Origin: Paenibacillus sp. JDR-2
GTDB taxonomy: Bacteria; Bacillota; Bacilli; Paenibacillales; Paenibacillaceae
Assembly: GCF_000023585.1 (NCBI RefSeq)
Contig: NC_012914.1
Location: 5,835,501 to 5,899,500, forward strand
Length of the DNA stretch: 64,000 nt
Direction: 5' to 3'
The position numbers were made by a program, and so were the translations under genes. Shown here in pieces: positions 24,700-33,444 of this stretch (position 1 is its first letter; each line of letters begins with the position of its first letter). The notes beneath the pieces were generated by a model that saw only the letters and a program-made list of their open reading frames with translations, made no database searches and had not been told where the DNA came from.

Positions 24700-24850
24700 C
24701 CGCTTTGGCTCCTTGGCCGCCGATCCGGCCCGATAAGATGTTTCCTTCATTGTAAACGAAATTTGGGACGTTTATCACGGCGCATTTTTTTAGGTGGAGT
24801 GTCAGGATTTTTTGGATTGTATTTATTGTGGGGGTTAAGATGCACACTGC

Positions 24851-25006
24851 GCATTTGTATGTTCTTCCGATCGCCGTTGCTCAGGGATTCCTCTGAATTA
24901 AATTATTAGCGGTAGGAATCCCTTCACAAAAGCGAACGCTTAAAAGCTTTCTGAAAGAAAGCTGCTTCGTAAGCATAAACTTCGCTTCTCCAGAACATAC
25001 AAATGC
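24851..25006. repeat. 15-bp inverted repeat enclosing three hairpins
   Basis: GCATTTGTATGTTCT (24851-24865) and its exact complement AGAACATACAAATGC (24992-25006) enclose three smaller inverted repeats: AGGGATTCC/GGAATCCCT (24883-24923), AAGCG/CGCTT near 24930-24942, and AGCTTTC/GAAAGCT (24945-24963). As RNA this is a multi-branch fold; as DNA it could be a small inverted-repeat element. No target-site duplication was seen. Confidence 0.6.
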
Positions 25007-25073
25007 TCCGTTTGCCATTAACCTGTCAGATAAAGAACAATAACCAAGAAAATCCTTGCGGGCGGGGCCGCAT

Positions 25074-25118
25074 AGCAAAAGAGGCTGTGCACAGGCAATC
25101 TGCACAACCTCTTTTGCT
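25074..25118. terminator. Long hairpin, possible terminator
   Basis: AGCAAAAGAGG (25074-25084) pairs with CCTCTTTTGCT (25108-25118), and inside TGTGCA/TGCACA continues the stem. The T-rich arm could act as the tail, but no separate T run follows on either strand. It lies between the palindrome array and the 24851-25006 element. Confidence 0.45.
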
Positions 25119-25147
25119 AGTATTGGTTGTTTGCCTATTCAAGGGAC

Positions 25148-25474
25148 CTTAACGATGTGCGACATCGTTAAGGTGCTTGGACTGGCCCATTTTACTGGCC
25201 TTAACGATGCGCCGCATCGTTAAGATCCCGAAAAACAGCCGTCGCGGCTGGTTCTTCGCTGTTTTTGATGCGCTTAACGATGTGCGGCATCGTTAAGGTG
25301 CCCGGGCTGGTCAGTTGCGCTGGCCTTAACGATGCGCCGCATCGTTAAGATCCCGAAAAACAGCCGTCGCAGCTGGTTTTTCGCTGTTTTTAATGCGCTT
25401 AACGATGTGCGGCATCGTTAAGGTGTCCGGGTTGAGCAGCTGCGCTAGGCTTAACGATGCGGCGCATCGTTAAG
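25148..25474. repeat. Array of six perfect palindromes, 125-bp period
   Basis: CTTAACGATG-N5-CATCGTTAAG occurs at 25148, 25200, 25273, 25325, 25398 and 25450, each 25 bp. Spacing alternates 52 and 73 bp, giving a 125-bp unit repeated two and a half times. All twelve arms are identical while loops (TGCGR or CGSCG) and linkers vary. The 73-bp linkers each hold another inverted repeat, AAAAACAGC/GCTGTTTTT (25231-25266 and 25356-25391). It could be a multi-site protein-binding array or a REP-like element. Confidence 0.95.
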
Positions 25475-25606
25475 ACCGTTGATGAGACGGACTCTAGTTA
25501 GTTAGGGGTCAGATTTAGAGAAAAACTGCGTCGATGTAGAGGGAATTTCGTGCTGGGAGCGGCTTCAAGCAAGACGATAGGTACGATCAGAGCGGAGCCG
25601 CCTTCA

Positions 25607-27677
<2,071 letters not shown>

Positions 27678-27723
27678 GCAAGCATCTCTCCTCTGCTGTT
27701 CCCGTCTAGAGGTGCATGTGATT

Positions 27724-28365
27724 TCAGGCCAGCTTGACCGCTTCCAGCAGCCAGACATAACGGTTGAGACGGGTGAAGCTGACCGTAAAACCGTGATTCG
27801 TAAACAGCTTATTCAAAACATCGAGAGACGTATAATACTCCGTGCGCAAATCTTGATATAAATTTAGAAAGCCCGCTTCAAGGGCAGATTGTTCAATCTC
27901 GTAACGCTCCTCCGCATTGGCAAAGGAGGTGTCCGCAAATACCACTCGCCCGCCCGGTGCAAGCAATTGGCTATACAGGGCAATCGCTTGGTCCTTCTCC
28001 GTATCCGTCAAATGGTGAAAAGCATAGGTGCTGACAATCGCGTCCATCCGCTCCGGCAGCTCGGGAAAGTCCAGGAAATCGCCATCCAGAAGCCGGATCG
28101 GCAGTTCGCGCTTCGACACCTCCCGGCGCATGCCTTCCGAGGGCTCAATGCCGTACACCTTATCGCTCCGTTTGAGCAATTTCTCCGTCAAATTGCCCGT
28201 GCCTACCCCAAACTCTACAATCGTGCCGCTAACCCTCTCGGCTACCGCTTCAAGGATGCGGTCATATCCCGCGAATACTTCCCGATACTCCACATCTTCC
28301 CCGGCAACCGTCCGATCATAAGATTCCGACCATTCGTCAAACAGCGCTGTAAACTCTCTGCCCAT
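27724..28365 (-). CDS. yrrT: SAM-dependent methyltransferase (YrrT-like)
   Basis: 213 residues, the length of B. subtilis YrrT. The SAM site is VEFGVGTGNLTEKLL, with GIEPSEGMRREV, DGDFLDF and IVSTYAFHHLTDTEK following. It heads the methionine-to-cysteine operon. In B. subtilis the operon also has mtnN (S-adenosylhomocysteine nucleosidase) between yrrT and mccA; that gene is missing here, so it must be supplied elsewhere. The methyl acceptor is unknown. GAGAGGGG lies 11 bp upstream of the ATG. Confidence 0.85.
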   Translation of the reverse strand: MGREFTALFDEWSESYDRTVAGEDVEYREVFAGYDRILEAVAERVSGTIVEFGVGTGNLTEKLLKRSDKVYGIEPSEGMRREVSKRELPIRLLDGDFLDFPELPERMDAIVSTYAFHHLTDTEKDQAIALYSQLLAPGGRVVFADTSFANAEERYEIEQSALEAGFLNLYQDLRTEYYTSLDVLNKLFTNHGFTVSFTRLNRYVWLLEAVKLA

Positions 28366-28473
28366 CTGTACGCATGCCCCTCTCGTGCTGCCACAATGTG
28401 TTGCTTGCTATCAGCATATGTAGCCGGGCTCAACTTGTTCTCCTTTTTCCAACCTTATTAATCGGATTTATGC

Positions 28474-28516
28474 AAAAAAAGAAACAGCCTTGCTCAACGA
28501 AAGAGCAAAGCTGCTT
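28474..28516 (-). terminator. Terminator of the GDPD gene
   Basis: On the minus strand AGCAGCTTTGCTC pairs with GAGCAAGGCTGT and is followed by a T-rich run (complement of 28474-28480). Confidence 0.75.
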
Positions 28517-28527
28517 ATCATCCCCCG

Positions 28528-29511
28528 TTACCGTTTATATCGGGGAGCAATCCGGTCAATCCGGTTCGTCCAGATGACACCCGTATATCCCTCGGGCAGG
28601 CGTTTCAAATCTTCCACCGTGTCAAAGCCGCTCGAAAATTCGCTGCCGTCGCCGCCAACTATCACGACGCGATTATCCGCTTTTGCCATGCGATCCAAAA
28701 ACTTGTCCGGCCATCCCCACAAGAAGGGGGCTATCTTCTCGGGTATATGCACTTCCGTATGGCTGCATGCCGAAGGCACATACCCGGTCCATCCAACGGC
28801 GAGATAAGGAATCAAGCATTTCTTCATGGTGGCCTTCGACATAACCCTCATATCCGGAAGCTCTTTCTTTAATGCTGCAATCGGTTCATCCCCGCCGTAA
28901 ACAGCCAGATTGCTTCTGTGGTCCTCGGGGAGCTTTGCCAAATATTGCGCCAGCAGCCTGCCTTCTTCGGGATCATTGCTTTTAACGTCAATTAGAAGGG
29001 ATTGAGTCGGAAAATGCTCCAGCACTTCCGTTAACGAAGGCATTTGGCCAACCCCTTTCCCTCGGAAAGGATACGTTTTTCCGCCGTCGGCCGTATAACC
29101 GTAGCCGATATCGAGCTGCTTTAACTGTTCCATCGTATAGTCCCGGGTAACGCCCGTGGCGTTAGTACGGCAATCCAGAGTCCAATCATGAAACACGGCA
29201 AATTGGTCATCCTTCGTGATATGCACGTCGAACTCGACGATATCCGCTCCGGCTTCGAAAGCGGCTTCCATCGAGGCAATCGTATTTTCCAGGTACGGGT
29301 ATACCGGTTCGTAGATCCGCTCCGCGGTGCAAGTATCATTCTGAATGTCTTCCATCGTAAAGGTCTGCGCCATTCCGCGATGAGCAAGCAGCAATGGTTC
29401 GCCGCCAAACGGTGTGGCGAAATACGTTGTATTGTTTAGAAAAACGAGCACGATAACAAGCGCAATGACCATAAATGCTTTATTCTTCAATATCCTGACC
29501 ATTCTCTTCAT
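28528..29511 (-). CDS. Membrane-anchored glycerophosphodiester phosphodiesterase
   Basis: 327 residues. One N-terminal helix (AFMVIALVIVLVFLNNTTYF) anchors a TIM-barrel GDPD domain facing outward. Catalytic motifs: LLAHRGMAQ, ENTIASMEAAFEAGADIVEFDVHITKDDQFAVFHD, with the metal and acid/base residues E, D and H intact. It hydrolyses glycerophosphodiesters to glycerol 3-phosphate and an alcohol, perhaps from lipids or teichoic acid. ATG 29511 is chosen because AGAAGG lies upstream and it directly precedes the helix. An inserted stretch (EDIQNDTCTAERIYEP) after the first motif is unusual. Confidence 0.85.
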   Translation of the reverse strand: MKRMVRILKNKAFMVIALVIVLVFLNNTTYFATPFGGEPLLLAHRGMAQTFTMEDIQNDTCTAERIYEPVYPYLENTIASMEAAFEAGADIVEFDVHITKDDQFAVFHDWTLDCRTNATGVTRDYTMEQLKQLDIGYGYTADGGKTYPFRGKGVGQMPSLTEVLEHFPTQSLLIDVKSNDPEEGRLLAQYLAKLPEDHRSNLAVYGGDEPIAALKKELPDMRVMSKATMKKCLIPYLAVGWTGYVPSACSHTEVHIPEKIAPFLWGWPDKFLDRMAKADNRVVIVGGDGSEFSSGFDTVEDLKRLPEGYTGVIWTNRIDRIAPRYKR

Positions 29512-29611
29512 AAAAGACGCCTTCTTCCCTACGTAACTATCGTCATTGTGCCAAGGCGCCCATACATTTTCAATGATGGCTTGGTTATATTTGAATGACT
29601 TGCCCGCAATA

Positions 29612-29650
29612 AAAAAGAATAACCGCATCGCCATAAACGGCAATGCGGCT
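29612..29650 (-). terminator. Terminator of the GH3 gene
   Basis: On the minus strand AGCCGCATTGCC and GGCGATGCGGTT pair, followed by ATTCTTTTTTATT. The arm begins a few bases before the GH3 stop codon at 29657. Confidence 0.75.
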
Positions 29651-29656
29651 CTTCCT

Positions 29657-31939
29657 TTACTTGCTTCCGAGCGCCAGGCGCTCCTCTTCAATCTGTCCGA
29701 TCAGCTCTTCGATGATTTCATTTGGCGAGCGTTCGCCAAGCCAGCTTTGGCCAAACATCTGAATCAGCTTCACGACGGGGAAGTCGTCCCAGAAGCCGAC
29801 AAACTCGTCGTTCAGCTGAATTTTGTCCACGATATTCGCGTTCATCTCGTCAAGGAAACGCTCGAGTACCGTCTTTGCCACAGGATCATTCAGCCAGTCG
29901 ATAAACAGACTGAACCGATGGAAGGTTGCTTTCTCTTCGCCAAAATCGCAATGCAGACGTCCGCGCAGACGGATATCCCGCGACGAGCTGCCAACGGATA
30001 TCAGGAAGTACCCGGTCTCGGCGACCCATTTGCCGAACTTCGTGTTGTAATAAGCAAAGTCGCGTTCCTCCAGAACAAAAGATACTTCCTTCGTCTCGCC
30101 CGGTGCCAGCTCAATCTTGGCAAAAGCCTTTAATTCCTTCTCCGGCCGCGTCCACTTGCATTCCTCGTCATGGACGTACAGCTGCACCACTTCCTTGCCG
30201 GACACCGAACCGGTATTGGCAACCGTAAACGTTACCGCTACTTGGCCGTCCGGCTGCTGAACGGTCTTCAAGCCGGAGTAAGCAAATGAAGTGTACGACA
30301 GGCCGTGACCAAACGGGAACTCGGGTGCCAATTCTTTTTTATCGTAATACCGGTATCCGACAAACAGCCCTTCCCGGTAATGCAGCTTGCCGTTCTCGCC
30401 GCGGATCCGCATATGGGACGGGTTGTCCGACAGCTTCACGGGGAACGTCTCCGACAGCTTGCCGGAAGGATTCGCAGTGCCAAACAAAATATCGGCGACC
30501 GCTTTGCCGCTGCCTTGACCGCCAAGCCAGGAATGGATAACGCCGGGAACCTGCTGCACCCATGCCCGCATCGCCAAAGCGCTGCCGCTGCTGGTTACCA
30601 CGATACAGCGGGGCTGAACCGCGGCTACCGCCTGAATCAGCTTCACCTGATGAACAGGCAGCTCAATGCCTTTCAAATCATGCATTTCCGATTCCGCGAA
30701 TTCAGGCTGGCCCACGAACAGAATGGCTGCTTCGGAAGCCGCCGCAATCGCTACGCTCTCCGCGATAAGACGGTCGTCTATAACATCTTCCTGCGGATAA
30801 CCGTCGGCATAAGAAAGCTTGACCGAAGATCCGGCAAGCGACTCAAGCTCATCAAACGGAATATCTACGCGCGTTGGCGTAACGTTCGCGCTGCCGGCGC
30901 CTTGAATTCTCGGCTGCTTCGCAAACCGGCCGATTACCGCGATGCTGCCAAGCGTTTCCCGGTCCAGCGGAAGAATGCCGTTATCGTTCTTCAGCAGCAC
31001 GATGCTCTCCGCAGCGGCCTTGCGCGCAAGCTCATGATAGTCCGCTGCCTCGGCTGCCTGCTCCGAGCCCGCCGTTGTTTTGGCAACCAGATCAAGAATG
31101 CGGCGGACGCTGTTATCCAGAACCGCTTCCTCCAGAGCGCCTTTTTTGACCGCTTCAACAATTGCTTTCGCATTATAATCGGCAGGACCCGGCATCTCGA
31201 GATCAAGACCCGCCTTCAGGCCGCGAAGCCGGTCGTTAACGGCTGTCCAGTCGGAGATAACTACCCCGTCGTAACCCCATTCCCTCCGCAAAATATCATA
31301 AAGCAAATGCTCGTTCTCGCTTGCATACGAACCGTTAAGCAGATTGTAGGAGCACATTAACGTCCAAGGCTTCGCCTTCTTGACGATCCGCTCGAACGCG
31401 CTAAGGTAAATCTCCCGCAGCGTCCGCTCGTCTACCTCGGAGCTCGTAACCATCTTCTCGAACTCCTGATTGTTGCAGGCGAAATGCTTCACCGACGCGC
31501 CGACGCCTTCGCTTTGCAGGCCGTTGATGAAGGAGGCCCCAAGCTCCCCGGATAAGCAAGGGTCCTCAGAGTAATATTCGAAGTTGCGTCCGCCAAGCGG
31601 CGTGCGCTTCATATTGATACCCGGGCCCAGCAGAAGCTCAACGCCCATCGATCGGCCTTCCTTGCCTAACGCAACGCCAACCTCATGCAGCAGCTCCGTG
31701 TTCCAGGATGAGCCGATAGCGGAACCGGTCGGATAACAGGTGGCCGGAATGTTTTGGCCGGTAACCCCCATCTCTTCGTCGCTGTTTGTTTTACGGATGC
31801 CGTTTGTGCCGTCATACATATGAATCGCGGGGATGCCGAGGCGTTCGATACCTTTCGTCATCCACATATTTGAGCCCGCTGCAAGGGAAGCCTTTTCTTC
31901 CAAGGTCATTAAAGATAATAATTCCGCTGATGTTTTCAT
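29657..31939 (-). CDS. GH3 beta-glucosidase
   Basis: 760 residues without a signal peptide. The GH3 N-terminal barrel has GRNFEYYSEDPCLSG, KHFACNNQE and the nucleophile D230 in GVVISDW. The GH3 C-terminal domain and a fibronectin-III-like domain (NTGSVSGKEVVQLYVHD) follow, then about 80 residues of unknown helical tail (WLNDPVAKTVLERFLDEMN onward). It cleaves unphosphorylated beta-glucosides or related beta-linked sugars in the cytoplasm. AGGAGG precedes the ATG. It is 36 bp downstream of a PTS EIIC gene and likely co-transcribed. Confidence 0.9.
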   Translation of the reverse strand: MKTSAELLSLMTLEEKASLAAGSNMWMTKGIERLGIPAIHMYDGTNGIRKTNSDEEMGVTGQNIPATCYPTGSAIGSSWNTELLHEVGVALGKEGRSMGVELLLGPGINMKRTPLGGRNFEYYSEDPCLSGELGASFINGLQSEGVGASVKHFACNNQEFEKMVTSSEVDERTLREIYLSAFERIVKKAKPWTLMCSYNLLNGSYASENEHLLYDILRREWGYDGVVISDWTAVNDRLRGLKAGLDLEMPGPADYNAKAIVEAVKKGALEEAVLDNSVRRILDLVAKTTAGSEQAAEAADYHELARKAAAESIVLLKNDNGILPLDRETLGSIAVIGRFAKQPRIQGAGSANVTPTRVDIPFDELESLAGSSVKLSYADGYPQEDVIDDRLIAESVAIAAASEAAILFVGQPEFAESEMHDLKGIELPVHQVKLIQAVAAVQPRCIVVTSSGSALAMRAWVQQVPGVIHSWLGGQGSGKAVADILFGTANPSGKLSETFPVKLSDNPSHMRIRGENGKLHYREGLFVGYRYYDKKELAPEFPFGHGLSYTSFAYSGLKTVQQPDGQVAVTFTVANTGSVSGKEVVQLYVHDEECKWTRPEKELKAFAKIELAPGETKEVSFVLEERDFAYYNTKFGKWVAETGYFLISVGSSSRDIRLRGRLHCDFGEEKATFHRFSLFIDWLNDPVAKTVLERFLDEMNANIVDKIQLNDEFVGFWDDFPVVKLIQMFGQSWLGERSPNEIIEELIGQIEEERLALGSK

Positions 31940-31975
31940 AAGTAGAAAACCTCCTTTTCTTGCTGTGCAATTTGT

Positions 31976-33223
31976 TTAAACGATTGGAGTCTCTTCCGCA
32001 TGCTGCTCTTTTTTCAGCTCCTGCAGATCGTAGACCTTATAGAACGGGAACCAGATAACAAACATAATAATCAATACAAAGGCGAGCAGAATTAACCCGT
32101 GAAATCCGGAGATCAGGTAAGTGGACAAACCAAGCGGCGTATACCAAAGCTGGAAGACTTGCGCCGGAATATCGGCCAGTCCCCAATCAAGCGCCAAGTA
32201 GACAATGACCGGAATAACGATGCCGTTGATCCACATCGGGACCATCAGAATCGGGTTGAAGGCAACAGGCGCACCGTATACAACCGGCTCGTTAATGTTG
32301 AAGAGTGAAGGCACGATGGTTGCTTTGCCGATGGATTTCAGCTTTTGCGATTTGGCGAACAGGAACAGCACGACAAGCGGCAGCGTTGCGCCAAGACCAC
32401 CCACGCCTACCCAGCCGGAGAAAAAGGTTTCGAACGTATTGATGTTGATCGGATCAAGTCCTTTGGCAACCAGAGCGGCGTTCTCCTCGATGGCCGGGAA
32501 CCAGATGGCATACCAAAGCGGTGACATGACCCACGGGCTGACGCCAAACGAAAAGAGGACAACCCCGATAAAGTTGAACAGTACGAAGCCAAGCAGGCTT
32601 TGGCTGATCGCGTTAAGCGGATCAAAGACCGAGACGATCATTTCGAAAATATCGAAGTGCAGCTGATAGATCAGTACCCATCCAATCGCGAGCAATAAAG
32701 CAATCGGAACCAGGAAATCAAACCACTCGACGATAAAATCAGGCAGCTTCGTATCCTTCTTGAATAACGAGAAGCGGTGGAACAAATTCATAACCGCCGC
32801 TACGCCAACTCCGACGAGCAGCGCGGTAATCATGCCGGACGGGCCAAACCGTTCCAGAATGAACTTAATCGTCCCGTCATCGCCGATGGTTGGCTTAAGC
32901 AGCATCAGGAACAGCGATACGCCCGTTGCGCCGGCAATCAGCTTAATATTGTGGCGTTCTTTCTTCTGCATGACGAAGTAGGGCGTAAGAAAGGCAATAA
33001 ATATACCGATCAGTCCAAAGCTGAAAGTCGTAAACGGCGTCAAATCCGGCATGCCCGGGATGTAATTATTCAGAATCGAAATGAGCGTCACGAGCGAGCC
33101 GATAAAGATCATTGGCAGGATTACCATAATCGCGGACTGGATCGAGTCTACCCATATATTTTTGGTGAAGGCCTCTACCTTTGGAGCGAACCTCTTGGTC
33201 ATCCAATTCATGAACCGGTCCAT
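31976..33223 (-). CDS. PTS cellobiose/lactose-type EIIC permease, orphan
   Basis: 415 residues, about ten helices. CelB-like features: FAPKVEAFTKNIWVDSIQSAIMVILPMIFIGS at the start and PSLFNINEPVVYGAPVAFNPIL, the substrate-binding block. It would carry beta-glucosides across the membrane. No EIIA or EIIB gene lies nearby, and its partner enzyme is a GH3 rather than a phospho-glycosidase. It either borrows EIIA/EIIB from elsewhere or acts without phosphorylation. Confidence 0.88.
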   Translation of the reverse strand: MDRFMNWMTKRFAPKVEAFTKNIWVDSIQSAIMVILPMIFIGSLVTLISILNNYIPGMPDLTPFTTFSFGLIGIFIAFLTPYFVMQKKERHNIKLIAGATGVSLFLMLLKPTIGDDGTIKFILERFGPSGMITALLVGVGVAAVMNLFHRFSLFKKDTKLPDFIVEWFDFLVPIALLLAIGWVLIYQLHFDIFEMIVSVFDPLNAISQSLLGFVLFNFIGVVLFSFGVSPWVMSPLWYAIWFPAIEENAALVAKGLDPININTFETFFSGWVGVGGLGATLPLVVLFLFAKSQKLKSIGKATIVPSLFNINEPVVYGAPVAFNPILMVPMWINGIVIPVIVYLALDWGLADIPAQVFQLWYTPLGLSTYLISGFHGLILLAFVLIIMFVIWFPFYKVYDLQELKKEQHAEETPIV

Positions 33224-33385
33224 CTCTGTCTCCCCCTTGCGTTGTAGTCGGTCTATGAAACCGCTTTATTAGTATAAAATCAATCCCAATCGCTTTCGCG
33301 TTCTTATTTGCCGGGATCAGGTCCGTTTCTTGCCGTATCCCCATCGTTACTCCCAGCTTGTTCTCCTGAAGCCTTCCGTATACGG

Positions 33386-33418
33386 CAAAAAACACCCCCG
33401 GGTTATCCCCGGGGGCGT
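33386..33418 (-). terminator. Terminator of the AraC-GH39 gene
   Basis: CCCCCGGG pairs with CCCGGGGG around a short loop; on the minus strand TTTTTT follows. Confidence 0.8.
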
Positions 33419-33444
33419 AGTTAGCTCCTTATCAATACTTCTTA

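Larger units (their letters stand above)
24700..25606. other. Long non-coding region with structured repeats
   Basis: About 900 bp between the kinase start and mccB without a credible gene. It holds a multi-hairpin element (24851-25006), a long hairpin (25074-25118) and a palindrome array (25148-25474). The last 130 bp before mccB contain only a weak GGCGGCT/AGCCGC pairing on the minus strand. Confidence 0.8.

Noticed and set aside
24851-25006. Insertion sequence or MITE
   Set aside because: The ends are inverted repeats, but no target duplication, transposase remnant or second copy was found in this window. Left open as a structured element.
25148-25474. CRISPR array
   Set aside because: Repeats are perfect palindromes spaced 52 and 73 bp apart, the sequences between them are themselves repeated rather than unique, and no cas gene is present.
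33254-33267. cre site upstream of the PTS EIIC gene
   Set aside because: TGAAACCGCTTTAT deviates at the two last conserved positions; noted only because a PTS gene follows.
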